Positions 26,719 through 35,759 of a stretch of 64,000 bases of DNA are shown here, piece by piece. A program made the position numbers and the translations under genes. Within the stretch, counting starts at the first letter, position 1. Each line of letters starts with the position of its first letter. The notes below the pieces were generated by a model. That model made no database searches. It saw only the letters and a list, made by a program, of their open reading frames with translations, and had not been told where the DNA came from. This stretch comes from Nocardia niigatensis NBRC 100131 (GTDB lineage Bacteria; Actinomycetota; Actinomycetes; Mycobacteriales; Mycobacteriaceae): contig NZ_BAGC01000035.1 in assembly GCF_000308655.1 (NCBI RefSeq), positions 248,001 through 312,000 on the forward strand, written 5' to 3'.

Positions 26719-27288
26719 GTGCGCTCACCGACGGATCACACCGCGCGCCTTCGCGGCGCTGCCGTCGGCGCGTCCTCCGGCGCGGTAGCGATTCTCGCGC
26801 ACGGACTCGGTGGCGGCGCGACCCTGCTCGACGGTTCCGCGCTCGCCCTGCTGTTCGCGGCGTGCACGCTGATCGGGGTCGTGGTGGCGACCCTGCGACC
26901 CCGCTACGGCCTGGCCGGCACCATGGTCATGCTGGCGGCCGGGCAGTCGATCGGGCATGCGGCACTGTCGATGCCGCCGGGCCACCACCATCACAGCTCC
27001 TCGCCGTCCATGCTGCTGGCCCACCTGATCGCGATTCCGGTGGGCGCGCTCGCGATTCGCGCCGCCGAGGCGGGCATGCGGCGGGCGATCACCAGCGTGC
27101 GACGGTTCATCCTCGCGCTCGGTTCGGTCCCGCGCCCGCCGGCGCGGCCGGCCCGCGCACACCGCGCCGACGATCGCGCCGAGGCGCGTCGCCTGCTGGT
27201 CAGTCCGGGGATCGGAAGGCGCGGCCCGCCGGTGGCCGCCGCCCCGTTCATACCCCTCGCTCCGGCACAGATCCGCGACACCCCCTGA
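26719..27288 (+). CDS. His-rich membrane protein, copper-group neighbour
   Basis: A 189-residue protein with four predicted membrane helices (around 12-30, 40-58, 65-82 and 98-115). A histidine cluster PPGHHHHSSSP lies in a loop between helices 3 and 4, and a basic, Pro-rich cytosolic tail follows. No named family is recognised. The position between the two-component system and a PCu(A)C copper chaperone, together with the His-rich loop, suggests a metal-related role. The GTG at 26719 is the first start after the divergent promoter. This is an inference from context. Confidence 0.65.
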   Translation: MRSPTDHTARLRGAAVGASSGAVAILAHGLGGGATLLDGSALALLFAACTLIGVVVATLRPRYGLAGTMVMLAAGQSIGHAALSMPPGHHHHSSSPSMLLAHLIAIPVGALAIRAAEAGMRRAITSVRRFILALGSVPRPPARPARAHRADDRAEARRLLVSPGIGRRGPPVAAAPFIPLAPAQIRDTP

Positions 27289-27380
27289 GCAGCGCACGAA
27301 TCCGCGCTGCGCCGTAGGGGTTTCGCCGGGCACCGGTCCGGGGTGGTTTCCCTTCCCCTGACACACGGAGTCCATTTCTC

Positions 27381-27950
27381 ATGTCCCAGATGCCCTTCTG
27401 CCCCCGTTTCCGCCTCCGCACGGGCGGTTTCGCGCGTCGCGTCGGCGCGGCCGCCGCGGTGACGACCCTGGCGCTGCTGCCGGTCGCCTGCTCGTCCTCA
27501 CAGACCGCCTCGGATGCCTCCGGTAAGGCCGCCGACCAGGTCACCATGAGCGACCAGTGGATCAAGGCCGCCGACAGCGGCATGTCCGCCGCCTTCGGCA
27601 CCCTCGACAACAAGTCCGACAAGCCGGTCAACCTGGTCGCGGCCAGCAGTCCCGCCTCGGCGACCGTCGAGATCCACGAGGTCGTGCCCAACGCGTCCGG
27701 GGAGAAAGCCATGCGGCCCAAGCCCGGCGGCATCGTCATCCCCGCGCACGGCAGCGCCACCCTCGAGCCCGGCGGCGAGCACCTGATGTTCATGGGGTTG
27801 AAGGCTCCGCTGCGCACCGGCGCGGACACCCCGATCACACTCACCTTCGCCGACGGCTCCACCCTGACCGTCACCGCGCAGGTGCGTGACTTCGCGGGCG
27901 GCAAGGAGAACTACCAGCCCTCCGGCGACAACGCCGCCCACGGTGGCTGA
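27381..27950 (+). CDS. PCu(A)C-family copper chaperone lipoprotein
   Basis: A 189-residue exported lipoprotein. The signal peptide ends in a lipobox (TLALLPVACSSS), giving a lipidated Cys at about position 37. The mature domain is PCu(A)C, an extracytoplasmic copper(I) carrier. The metal ligands are visible as His in VEIHEVVP, Met in GEKAMRPKPGG and the HxM pair in GGEHLMFMGL. The stop overlaps the GTG of the DyP gene by 8 bp, so chaperone and peroxidase are made together. In Streptomyces a related chaperone lies in a copper route that also involves the DyP enzyme DtpA. Confidence 0.9.
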   Translation: MSQMPFCPRFRLRTGGFARRVGAAAAVTTLALLPVACSSSQTASDASGKAADQVTMSDQWIKAADSGMSAAFGTLDNKSDKPVNLVAASSPASATVEIHEVVPNASGEKAMRPKPGGIVIPAHGSATLEPGGEHLMFMGLKAPLRTGADTPITLTFADGSTLTVTAQVRDFAGGKENYQPSGDNAAHGG

Positions 27951-29172
27951 CCCGACGCAACCGCACCCCCGCCTGTCCCGGCGGCGTCTGCTCGGCGGTG
28001 GCGCCGCCGTGGCGGGCGCGGCCGGGGCCGCCGGAATCGGCTGGAGTGCGGCCACTCTCACCCACCGCGAACACGACCGCGATCCCGGGCTGGATACGGT
28101 CGCGTTCCACGGTCCGAACCAGGCGGGCATCGCGACCGAACCGCCGCTGCACGCGGCCTTCGTCGCCTTCGACCTGGTGCCCGGCGCGCGGCGGGCGGAC
28201 ATCATCGGGCTGCTGCGGATCTGGACCGATGACGCCTCCCGCCTCACCCAGGGCAAACCCGCCCTCGCCGACACCGAGCCCGAACTGGCCGCCCGGCCCG
28301 CCCGGCTCACGGTCACCGTCGGATTCGGGCCGGAGCTGTTCACCGCCGCCGGGCTCGAGGACCAGCGGCCGCACTGGCTGAAACCGCTGCCGCCCTTCAC
28401 CATCGACAAGCTCGACGCCGCCTGGTGCGGGGGCCACCTGCTGCTGCAGGTCTGCGCCGACGAGGCCACCACGGTCTCGCACGCGGTACGGGTGCTGTCC
28501 AAGCAGGTGAAATCACTGGTCACGGTGAAATGGGTGCAGCGCGGATTCCGCAACGCACCACGCGGCCGGACCATGCGCAACCTCATGGGCTCGGTCGACG
28601 GCACCGTCAATATCGCCGCGGGGACAACCGATTTCGATCGGCTCGTGTGGGACGACGGCGCGGTGCGGCCATGGCTGGCCGGCGGCACCTCGATGGTGTT
28701 GCGGCGCATCGCGATGAACCTCGAGACCTGGGACGAACTCGACGCCGACGGGCGCGGCCTCACCATCGGCCGCACCGTCGAGAACGGGGCGCCCCTGTCG
28801 GGCACACGGGAATTCGACCAACCCGACTTCGCTGCCGTGGACCAGTACGGCATCCCGAAGATCCCGCCGTCCTCCCACATCGCCCGCGCCCATCGCACCC
28901 ACGACGGGGAACGATTCCTGCGCCGCGGCTACAACTACGACGACGCGCCCGCCCCCGGGCACGTGTCGAACTCGGGCCTGCTGTTCGCGTCGTTCCAGCG
29001 CGACATCGACGCCCAGTATCTGCCGGTACAGCAGCGGCTGGCCGACTTCGACGCCCTCAACCAGTGGACCACCCCGGTCGGCTCGGCGGTCTTCGCCGTC
29101 CCGCCCGGCGTGCCGCGCCCGGGCGGCTACCTCGGTCAGCAACTGTTCGACAGCGCCGCCGCCCAACGATGA
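27943..29172 (+). CDS. Tat-exported DyP-type haem peroxidase
   Basis: A 409-residue dye-decolorising peroxidase. The N-terminus has a twin-arginine signal ([20 protein letters not shown]), so the folded haem enzyme is exported. The DyP signature GxxDG appears as MGSVDGTVN with the distal Asp. The proximal histidine is probably in [10 protein letters not shown], and the distal arginine is in [11 protein letters not shown]-terminal [20 protein letters not shown] is typical of class A DyPs. GTG 27943 overlaps the PCu(A)C stop. Related enzymes in Streptomyces take part in copper-dependent development and lignin oxidation. A strong terminator follows. Confidence 0.93.
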   Translation: MADPTQPHPRLSRRRLLGGGAAVAGAAGAAGIGWSAATLTHREHDRDPGLDTVAFHGPNQAGIATEPPLHAAFVAFDLVPGARRADIIGLLRIWTDDASRLTQGKPALADTEPELAARPARLTVTVGFGPELFTAAGLEDQRPHWLKPLPPFTIDKLDAAWCGGHLLLQVCADEATTVSHAVRVLSKQVKSLVTVKWVQRGFRNAPRGRTMRNLMGSVDGTVNIAAGTTDFDRLVWDDGAVRPWLAGGTSMVLRRIAMNLETWDELDADGRGLTIGRTVENGAPLSGTREFDQPDFAAVDQYGIPKIPPSSHIARAHRTHDGERFLRRGYNYDDAPAPGHVSNSGLLFASFQRDIDAQYLPVQQRLADFDALNQWTTPVGSAVFAVPPGVPRPGGYLGQQLFDSAAAQR

Positions 29173-29179
29173 TCGCGCC

Positions 29180-29210
29180 CGGCCGGACCGCACCCGGGGC
29201 GGTCCGGCCG
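29180..29210 (+). terminator. Terminator after the DyP gene
   Basis: A perfect 11-bp stem CGGCCGGACCG / CGGTCCGGCCG with a 9-nt loop begins 7 bp after the DyP stop. Confidence 0.75.
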
Positions 29211-29242
29211 GACACCGGCCACGCACTCCAGGGTGTGCAGCC

Positions 29243-29578
29243 ATGACCGTCCTGCGAACGATCGTGCTCTTCGGACTGGCCGCCGTCGCCGAAATCGGTG
29301 GCGCCTGGCTGATCCGGCAGGGAGTGCGCGAGCAGCGCGGCTGGGGGTGGATGGGCTCCGGGGTGATCGCGCTCGGACTGTACGGGTTCGTGGCCACCCT
29401 GCAGCCCGACGCCAACTTCGGGCGCATCCTCGCCGCCTACGGTGGCGTGTTCGTGGCGGGCTCACTGCTGTGGGGCATGGCCCTGGACGGGTTCCGGCCC
29501 GACCGGTGGGATGTGATCGGCGCCCTGGTGTGCCTGGCCGGGGTCGGGCTCATCATGTACGCGCCACGCTCGGCGTAA
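29243..29578 (+). CDS. YnfA/UPF0060 small membrane protein
   Basis: A 111-residue protein with four membrane helices and the UPF0060 pattern. It reads [60 protein letters not shown] and a C-terminal [14 protein letters not shown] helix. YnfA proteins resemble small multidrug-resistance transporters, but their physiological substrate is unclear. The ATG at 29243 is well supported. The 152-bp gap after it (29579-29730) holds no further feature I can support. Confidence 0.92.
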   Translation: MTVLRTIVLFGLAAVAEIGGAWLIRQGVREQRGWGWMGSGVIALGLYGFVATLQPDANFGRILAAYGGVFVAGSLLWGMALDGFRPDRWDVIGALVCLAGVGLIMYAPRSA

Positions 29579-29730
29579 GCCACGCCGGTGCGTTGCTCCA
29601 CGTGAAACCAACTGCGCTGGAACTGCATTCACGCATTCCCCGCAGAACGACGAGCAGCACGCCATCGTGCAGTCCGCGCAGACATGCGGTGCGCGAACGG
29701 ATTACGGGTTCGCGCCGGTCACGGGCATGA

Positions 29731-30354
29731 TCACCGCTCGGACGCGGAACCGAGCAGGCCGTCGATGATCGCGCGGGCGGTCGGCAGCGCCGTGTCGTCG
29801 CCCATGCGCGCGGCCGTATTCGCCGCCGCCACAATCGCATCCAGCTGGAACGCCACCGCGTGCGGGTCGAGTCCGCTCAGGTAGCCCTGCTCCTGCGCGC
29901 GGCCGATCTCCTTCTCCAGCACCGCGAACCAGTCGTCGCGATCGGCGGCCAGGGCATCGCGCACCGGACCCGGGCGACTGTCGAACTCGGGCACGCTCGC
30001 ACCACGGAAGCAACCACCCGGTAGCAGCGGCTCGCCCACGTAGTCGAACCAGTGCTCGACGATCGCCCGCAGACGCGGCATGCCGCGGTCCGCGCTCAGG
30101 GCCGGGCGGATGACGTGCTCGATGAACACCTCGCGCGCCGACTGCACCGCGGCGAGTTGCAGGTTCTCCTTGGTGCCGAACAGCGTCGCCACCCCCGACT
30201 TGCTGACCCCCAGATCCCCCGCGAGCCGGCCGAGGCTCAGCCCGGTCAAGCCCTCGACCGAGGCCACGTCGGCGGCATGCCGGGCGATGGTCGCGCGAGC
30301 ACGCGCCCCCTTGAGCCGGCGCTGATCGGAAATCTCCTGATCGGAAGGCTGCAT
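29731..30354 (-). CDS. TetR-family repressor of the divergent MFS operon
   Basis: A 207-residue TetR-family protein. The DNA-binding domain is ARATIARHAADVASVEGLTG followed by LSLGRLAGDLGVSKSGVATL and FGTKENLQL. The ligand domain continues with FIEHVIRPAL, EHWFDYVGEPLLPGGCFRGA and DPHAVAFQLDAIVAAAN. The ATG at 30354 is preferred to an upstream start at 30402. The gene diverges from an MFS efflux gene, and a large near-perfect inverted repeat lies between them. This is a classical drug-efflux repressor layout. Confidence 0.9.
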   Translation of the reverse strand: MQPSDQEISDQRRLKGARARATIARHAADVASVEGLTGLSLGRLAGDLGVSKSGVATLFGTKENLQLAAVQSAREVFIEHVIRPALSADRGMPRLRAIVEHWFDYVGEPLLPGGCFRGASVPEFDSRPGPVRDALAADRDDWFAVLEKEIGRAQEQGYLSGLDPHAVAFQLDAIVAAANTAARMGDDTALPTARAIIDGLLGSASER

Positions 30355-30398
30355 CGGTTCGTCCACCCCTTCATCTTCGCACCGCCTGTTGCATTTAC

Positions 30399-30439
30399 GC
30401 ACGATCGGTCGTACTTTTCATAAATACGAACGATCGTGC
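30399..30439 (+). promoter_or_regulatory. TetR operator in the divergent promoter
   Basis: Arms GCACGATCGGTCGTA (30399-30413) and TACGAACGATCGTGC (30425-30439) form a 15-bp inverted repeat with one mismatch, separated by an AT-rich 11-bp spacer. It lies 45-86 bp from the TetR start and 48-88 bp from the MFS start. Each arm itself contains the palindrome CGATCG, so two repressor dimers could bind. Confidence 0.8.
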
Positions 30440-30486
30440 GTACAGTTTCGATCCCGCTCCCACACCCCGTCCGCAGAGAGCCCGTC

Positions 30487-31944
30487 ATGACCGACATCAG
30501 TCACCGCCCGCCCGTACCCGACACCTCCCCGCCGGATGCCGCACCCCACGTGCCCGAATCCCCCTCGACCCCGGCCGCATCCGACCGTCCGGCCCGCCTC
30601 GCCCTGCTGGTCGCCTCCGGCGCGGCATTCATGTCCTTCCTGGACCTGTCGGTGGTCAACATCGCCTTCCCCGCCATCACCCGCGACTACCCCGGCACCG
30701 CCCCGACGACCTTGACCTGGGTGGTGAGCGGCTACGCCGTCGCCTTCGCCGCGCTGCTCACCCCGGCCGGACAGCTGGCCGACGCCCTCGGCCGCGGACG
30801 CGTATTCCTCACCGCCCTGGCCGGATTCGCGCTCACCTCGCTGCTGTGCGCACTCGCGCCCGGCGCCGGCTGGCTCATCGCCGGCCGCTTCCTGCAGGGC
30901 GCGACCGCCGCCTTCCTCATTCCGGCCGGGCTCGGCCTGGTCCTGAGCATCACCCCGCCCGCCCGCATCGGCGTCGCCATGGCCGCCTGGACCGCGGCGG
31001 GCGGATTCGCCGCCACCGTCGGCCCCGCCGTGGGCGGCGCGCTCGTCGACTGGTTCGGGTGGCGGTCGGTGTTCGTCATCAACGTGCCCATCGCGGCGCT
31101 GCTCATCGCGACCGGGCTGCGGCTCGCACGCGGCGATCAGCGCCACGGGCAGGGCTTGCCCGATCCGCTGGGCACGCTGGCCACCGGACTCGGCATCGGC
31201 GCGGTCGTCGCCGCGGTCACCCAGGGGCAGCAATGGGGTTGGGGCGCTCGGCAAACGCTCGTCACCGGCCTCGGCGGGCTCGCGCTGCTGGGTCTGGCGC
31301 TGTGGCGGTCGCGGCGCCATCCGCGCCCGGCCATCGCGGTCGGGCTCTGGCGCAGCCACCACTACGCGCTGGTCAATGCCGTCGCCTTCGTCTTCGGCGC
31401 CACCATGTTCGCGTGGCTGCTGGCCGGGCCGCTGTGGCTCGACAGCATGTGGCACTACTCGGTCCTGCAGTCGGCGGCCGCGATGACCGTCGGCGCCATC
31501 GCCTCCATGATCACCGCCGTCCTGGCCGGACGCGCGCCCGTACCGTGGCAGCGGTGGCTGGGTGTGCTCGGCGCGTCGATGTTCGCCGCGTCCACCCTCT
31601 ATATGAGCACCGGCGTCTGGGATGCCACGCCCGCCCTCTGGACGGCCTGGGTGCCCGCCGGGCTCCTCGGAGGCGGCGGCATCGGCCTGCTCATCACCGT
31701 GCTCGGCACCGCCGCCGCGCGCTCGCTGCCGCCGCAGCGATTCGCGGCCGGGGTCGGCATGAACCTCACCGCCCGCCAATCCGGTGGCGCGCTCGGGGTG
31801 GCCGTGCTGGCGGCCGTGTTCGCCGCACACCCCGCCGAGCCGCTCACCGCCTTCCACACCCTGTTCGCCGTGTGCGCCGGAATCGCCGTCGCCGCAGCCG
31901 TTCTCGCCGCCCTGCCGGTCCACACCGAGGAGCCCACCCCATGA
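30487..31944 (+). CDS. MFS drug:H+ efflux transporter (DHA2/EmrB type)
   Basis: A 485-residue major-facilitator transporter with 14 predicted helices after a Pro-rich cytosolic N-terminus. Motifs include FMSFLDLSVVNIAFPAI (helix 1 motif D1), the loop GQLADALGRGRVFL (motif A), the GRFLQGATAAFLIPAGLGLV motif B region and the GPAVGGALVDWFGWRSVFVI motif C. It probably exports a hydrophobic or cationic compound by proton antiport. The ATG at 30487 follows AGAG. Its stop overlaps the SGNH hydrolase start (ATGA). Control by the divergent TetR is very likely. Confidence 0.92.
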   Translation: MTDISHRPPVPDTSPPDAAPHVPESPSTPAASDRPARLALLVASGAAFMSFLDLSVVNIAFPAITRDYPGTAPTTLTWVVSGYAVAFAALLTPAGQLADALGRGRVFLTALAGFALTSLLCALAPGAGWLIAGRFLQGATAAFLIPAGLGLVLSITPPARIGVAMAAWTAAGGFAATVGPAVGGALVDWFGWRSVFVINVPIAALLIATGLRLARGDQRHGQGLPDPLGTLATGLGIGAVVAAVTQGQQWGWGARQTLVTGLGGLALLGLALWRSRRHPRPAIAVGLWRSHHYALVNAVAFVFGATMFAWLLAGPLWLDSMWHYSVLQSAAAMTVGAIASMITAVLAGRAPVPWQRWLGVLGASMFAASTLYMSTGVWDATPALWTAWVPAGLLGGGGIGLLITVLGTAAARSLPPQRFAAGVGMNLTARQSGGALGVAVLAAVFAAHPAEPLTAFHTLFAVCAGIAVAAAVLAALPVHTEEPTP

Positions 31945-32627
31945 CCGAGCGCACCGAAGCCACCGATCCGTTCACCCTGTCCGAGTCCGCGGCGGCCGCA
32001 ACGCTGCAGGCGGTGCCGTTCCGGCGCTTCGCCGTGATCGGCGACTCCACCGCCGCCGGTACCGGCGACCCGTGGCCCGGCTACGACACCACCCCCTGGG
32101 CAGACCGATTGGCACGCTGGCTGCTGGCCGCCCACCCCCGCACCGACTACCTCAACACCGGGGTGATGGGCGCGGTCATCGCCGAGGTCACCGCCCAGCA
32201 ACTGCCCACGCTCGAGGCGTTCCACCCGGACCTGGTCCATATCACCTGCGGCGGCAACGACCTGTTCCTGCGCGAGGCCCGGCTGCCCGACGTGGAGGCC
32301 GCCCTCGACGACCTGTGCGCCCGGGTCGCGGCCACCGGCGCGCGACTGTCGATGTTCACCCTCGCCGACTCCTTCACCGGGCGCATGGCACCGCTGCGCC
32401 CGCTGTTCGCCGGATTCGCCGACGCCGTGCGCCGGGTCGCGCACCGCCACGACGCCGTCCTCACCGAATTCTGGGACCACCCCGCCCGGCTGCGCCCGGA
32501 CTGGCTCTCCGCCGACCTCATCCACCTCACCATGGCCGGGCACGCCGTGGTCGCCGCCGAGATCGCGAAGAACCTCGCCCACCACACCTCCCGCGAACTC
32601 CCGCCCGAACTGGTCCGGCAGCCCTGA
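31941..32627 (+). CDS. SGNH/GDSL-family hydrolase
   Basis: A 228-residue SGNH hydrolase (esterase/lipase-like). Block I is FAVIGDSTAAGTGDP with the nucleophile Ser. Block II is YLNTGVMGAVI with Gly. Block III is VHITCGGNDLF with Asn, and block V is LSADLIHLTMAGH with Asp-x-x-His. No signal peptide is seen, so it is intracellular. It is translationally coupled to the MFS gene and may modify or detoxify the exported substrate. The ATG at 31941 overlaps the MFS stop by 4 bp. Confidence 0.9.
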   Translation: MTERTEATDPFTLSESAAAATLQAVPFRRFAVIGDSTAAGTGDPWPGYDTTPWADRLARWLLAAHPRTDYLNTGVMGAVIAEVTAQQLPTLEAFHPDLVHITCGGNDLFLREARLPDVEAALDDLCARVAATGARLSMFTLADSFTGRMAPLRPLFAGFADAVRRVAHRHDAVLTEFWDHPARLRPDWLSADLIHLTMAGHAVVAAEIAKNLAHHTSRELPPELVRQP

Positions 32628-32645
32628 CCCGGGCCCGGAAACGGT

Positions 32646-32687
32646 CGATGCCGCACAGCGTGCAGTCATGCACCCTGTGCGGCATCG
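32646..32687 (+). terminator. Terminator after the MFS-SGNH operon
   Basis: A perfect 13-bp stem CGATGCCGCACAG / CTGTGCGGCATCG, with an additional GTGCA/TGCAC stem inside its loop, lies 19 bp after the SGNH gene and before the convergent membrane protein gene. Confidence 0.75.
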
Positions 32688-32741
32688 CCTTTCGTGTACG
32701 AAACCGCTATCCGGTTGTCGCGCCGGTCCTCTCGCGCGCGG

Positions 32742-33092
32742 TCACTTCCACAGCGCGGCGATGAAGACGTTCAGGATCGCCAGCCCGCCGGCCGCGTGGG
32801 TCATCCACGCCACCTCCTTGCCACGCTTGGCATCCGCGCGCCCCATCTCCGCGAACGCCGCGACCAGCACCGCCACCACCAGTTTGGTGATCATCTTCGC
32901 CATGTTCGGGTCCTTGCCCAGCGAATGGATCGACTCGGCCATGCCGAGCAGGATCACGCCGGTGAGGATCTGCACGCGCGCGCCCCACACCATCAGTTCC
33001 GACACCCGCGGCTGGGAGGCGACATACCCGCCGACCACCGCCGCCATACCGAGCAGATGGGCCGTCACCATGAGGTTGTAGACGAAGGTCAT
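32742..33092 (-). CDS. Small four-helix membrane protein
   Basis: A 116-residue integral membrane protein with four hydrophobic segments: NLMVTAHLLGMAAVVGGYVA, VQILTGVILLGMAE, MITKLVVAVLVAAFAEMG and AAGGLAILNVFIAALWK. It resembles small actinobacterial hypothetical membrane proteins that carry a conserved histidine in helix 1 (TAHLLGM). No function is known to me. The ATG at 33092 begins the hydrophobic domain; longer starts would add an Arg/Gly-rich, unlikely extension. The 190-bp gap to the GT9 gene carries only promoter DNA. Confidence 0.75.
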   Translation of the reverse strand: MTFVYNLMVTAHLLGMAAVVGGYVASQPRVSELMVWGARVQILTGVILLGMAESIHSLGKDPNMAKMITKLVVAVLVAAFAEMGRADAKRGKEVAWMTHAAGGLAILNVFIAALWK

Positions 33093-33282
33093 GACTGCAC
33101 ACGGTAATCCATCCACCCGGGTCAACGACAGCCGGTAGTACCCGTGTTCGCCGCCGCCGCGACCGCGCGGTCCGCCGGGTTTCACCCCCGCACGGGCCGG
33201 GTAGTCCTCCCGCAATGGTCCCCGCATGTCCGGTGGCGGACCACCAGCGTCGTGGGCAGTGTGGCCGGCTAGGAGAGTTCAG

Positions 33283-34266
33283 GTGGCGGTTGTACTAGTG
33301 CTGCGAGCACGCGGACTGGGTGATCTCCTCACCGTCGTACCCGCGCTGCGCGCCCTGCGCCGGGCCCGGCCCGGCGACCACATCGCACTGGCGGCACCCC
33401 ATCGACTGAAACCGATCGTCGACCTCGTCGCCTCGGTCGACGAAATGGTCCCCGTCCACGACACCATAGGACTGCGCTGGGACGGCGAAGCACCCGCGCT
33501 GGCGGTCAACCTCGACAACGCCGAAGGCATCGCCGAACTGTCACGCACCAAGCCCCAACGCCTGCTCACCTACCGCAATCCGGCCTTCCCCGACCTGCCC
33601 GGCCCGCAGTGGAAGCCCGAGATGCACGAGGTGGACCGCTGGTGCCATCTGCTCGAATCCGACGGCATCGCCGCCGACCGCCGCAACCTCGGCCTGGTGC
33701 CGCCGGTGGCCACCACCAGCCACCGCGACGCCGTGGTCGTGCACATCGGGGCCGGCGCGCCCGCCCGGCGCTGGCCGGCCGACCGCTTCGCCGCCGTGGT
33801 ACGGCATCTGCTGGTACAGGACCGCGAGGTCGTGGTGACCGGTGACGAATCCGAACGCGAGATCGCGCTCGGCGTCGCCACCCGCGCCGGACTCTCACCG
33901 GCGCGAGTCCTCGCGGGCCAGCAGAACCTCATCGAACTGGCCGCCACCGTCGCCGAAGCCGGCCTCGTGGTGTGCGGCGACACCGGCGTCGCCCACCTCG
34001 CCACCGCCTTCGGCACCCGCACCGTACTGCTCTTCGGCCCCAACCCGCCCAGCCGCAGCGGCCCGCCCCCGCATCTGCTCGGCCGCCACGCCGTGCTCTG
34101 GGCCGGCAACACCGGCGACCCCGACGCCGACGAGATCGACCCGGGCCTGCTGAAAATCGGTGTGCCCGAAGTCGTCAACGCCGTCGACAAGCAACTGCGC
34201 AAACGCCCCTGGCCCGGCACGGGCATGGACCGCCGCGCCCAGCAGACCTACCGGCGCGTCGGATAG
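33283..34266 (+). CDS. GT9-family (heptosyltransferase-like) glycosyltransferase
   Basis: A 327-residue glycosyltransferase with two Rossmann halves as in ADP-heptose:LPS heptosyltransferases. The N-terminal motif is VLVLRARGLGDLLTVVPALR. The donor-binding half has AVVVHIGAGAPARRWPADRF, and LVVCGDTGVAHLATAFGTRT (the conserved D-T-G-x-x-H) precedes VLLFGPNPPSR. Actinobacteria lack LPS, so the acceptor is probably a cell-envelope polysaccharide or secondary metabolite. The GTG at 33283 has TAGGAGAG upstream. It converges on the EamA gene with 6 bp between stops. Confidence 0.88.
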   Translation: MAVVLVLRARGLGDLLTVVPALRALRRARPGDHIALAAPHRLKPIVDLVASVDEMVPVHDTIGLRWDGEAPALAVNLDNAEGIAELSRTKPQRLLTYRNPAFPDLPGPQWKPEMHEVDRWCHLLESDGIAADRRNLGLVPPVATTSHRDAVVVHIGAGAPARRWPADRFAAVVRHLLVQDREVVVTGDESEREIALGVATRAGLSPARVLAGQQNLIELAATVAEAGLVVCGDTGVAHLATAFGTRTVLLFGPNPPSRSGPPPHLLGRHAVLWAGNTGDPDADEIDPGLLKIGVPEVVNAVDKQLRKRPWPGTGMDRRAQQTYRRVG

Positions 34267-34272
34267 CGGCGG

Positions 34273-35163
34273 CTACGAACCGGAACGCCGTTGCGCGGCA
34301 CCGAGAGTCAAGGCCGCCATCACCAGAGCGATGCCCGCCAGTTCCGGCAGCGCGGGCCGCTGGGCCAGGGCGAGCGCACCGATCACGGCCGCGGTGGCGG
34401 GCAGCAGCGAAAGGAGCAGAGCGAAACGAGCACTGCCCACCGTGCGCAGGACCAGTTGATCGAGGGCATAGGGAACGGCACTGGACAGGACACCCACGCC
34501 GACACCCAGCAACCAGGTGCCCGGGTCCGCGAAAACGGCTGGGGCGAGCACACATTGACGGATCACCAGGATCGGAGCCAGCAGCAGAGCGGCGGCGGCC
34601 ATGCCCACGGCCAGCGCGTCCAGACCCGAACCCGCATCGGCCACCCGCTTACCCAGCAGGATGTAGCCCGCCCACAACGCGGCCGCGACCAACGCGAACA
34701 CCACACCGGCCGGCCCGGCATCGGACGAAACACCCGCCAGCAGAAAGACACCGGTCACCACCAGAGCCACCGCGAGGACATCGCGGGCCCGGCGCGACCC
34801 GAGAGCGGCCACCGTGACCGGTCCAAGGAATTCGATCGCGACCACCGTGCCCAGCGGAATCCGCGCGATCGCTTCGTAGAAGGCGACATTCATCCCCAGG
34901 GTCACCACACCGAACCCGGCGGCCACCCCGAGCGCGCGCCGCGTCCAGCGCTGCCGCCAGGGCCGCCGCCACGCCAGCAGGGCGGCACCCGCGGCCGCGG
35001 CACGCAACCAGGCGACCGTCGCGGGCTCGACCGTGGCGAACAAATGGACGCCGATCGCCGCGCCCAGATACAGCGAGACACCACTCGCGATGAACACCAG
35101 CGGCACCGACCAGCCGGGGAGAGCCGTCCGGCGCGGACTCTCGACAGCGACGGACGTACCCAC
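34273..35163 (-). CDS. EamA/DMT-superfamily transporter (RhtA-like)
   Basis: A 296-residue protein with ten predicted membrane helices and two EamA repeats. They include YLGAAIGVHLFATVEPATVA, VTLGMNVAFYEAIARIPLGT and VVAIEFLGPVTVAAL in the first, then LWAGYILLGKRVADAGSGLD and SSAVPYALDQLVLRTVGSAR in the second. The pattern matches RhtA-type exporters of threonine/homoserine-like amino acids; the substrate is uncertain. The ATG at 35163 gives MGTSVAVESPRR. It is separated by 86 bp from the ArsR gene upstream on the same strand, so the two could be co-transcribed. Confidence 0.88.
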   Translation of the reverse strand: MGTSVAVESPRRTALPGWSVPLVFIASGVSLYLGAAIGVHLFATVEPATVAWLRAAAAGAALLAWRRPWRQRWTRRALGVAAGFGVVTLGMNVAFYEAIARIPLGTVVAIEFLGPVTVAALGSRRARDVLAVALVVTGVFLLAGVSSDAGPAGVVFALVAAALWAGYILLGKRVADAGSGLDALAVGMAAAALLLAPILVIRQCVLAPAVFADPGTWLLGVGVGVLSSAVPYALDQLVLRTVGSARFALLLSLLPATAAVIGALALAQRPALPELAGIALVMAALTLGAAQRRSGS

Positions 35164-35249
35164 CCCGCCACGGTAACGCCAGCACGGTCACCGCGGCCGG
35201 AACGATCCGGTCATCGGATGCCACCGGTCCGTCCGTGTCCGGCCCCGCG

Positions 35250-35552
35250 CTATTCGGCCAGGGGTTCGGCCCGCGCGGTCGACAAGGCCGCGGAGTAGGC
35301 GGCCAGGGCGCTGGGCCAGAACTGTTCCAGGTAGTCGCGCGCATCGGCCAGGCCGCGCGGATCCAGGGAGTAGAGGCGGCGGTTGCCCTGCGGCCGCATC
35401 ATCACCAGGCGGGCCTCACGCAACACCTTCAGATGCTGGGAGATTGCCGAACTGGTGACGCCGAGGGCCTCGGCGAGTTCCCCCACCGATTTCGGACCCT
35501 GCGGAAGGGATTCGAACACCGCCCGGCGAGTGCCGTCGGCGAGCGCGCTCAT
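35250..35552 (-). CDS. ArsR-family transcriptional regulator
   Basis: About 100 residues: MSALADGTRRAVFESLPQGP, SVGELAEALGVTSSAISQHL and VLREARLVMMRPQGNRRLYS. This is the complete winged-helix of the ArsR/SmtB fold, with no metal-binding cysteines in the recognition helix, so it is not a metal sensor of the classical type. The ATG at 35552 has GGAG 8 nt upstream. A GTG at 35570 or an even earlier TTG at 35612 are possible starts. It precedes EamA and diverges from the M23 peptidase. Confidence 0.88.
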   Translation of the reverse strand: MSALADGTRRAVFESLPQGPKSVGELAEALGVTSSAISQHLKVLREARLVMMRPQGNRRLYSLDPRGLADARDYLEQFWPSALAAYSAALSTARAEPLAE

Positions 35553-35759
35553 CGCCCGCACTCCATTAGTCACCACTTGAATAGCGTGCCCCGGCTTCGC
35601 GCCCTCGGTCAAAACACGAGCACCCCTCGAAGACCGACGTCATCCAAGAATTACCCGCGTGTCGTTGTCTACTCGTCATACGCGAACTGGGCTTTTTATC
35701 CACTGTGACGGTCGCAACTCCGTTTCTGAACGGCGGCTGAGTTCTCGTACGGTCGATCC

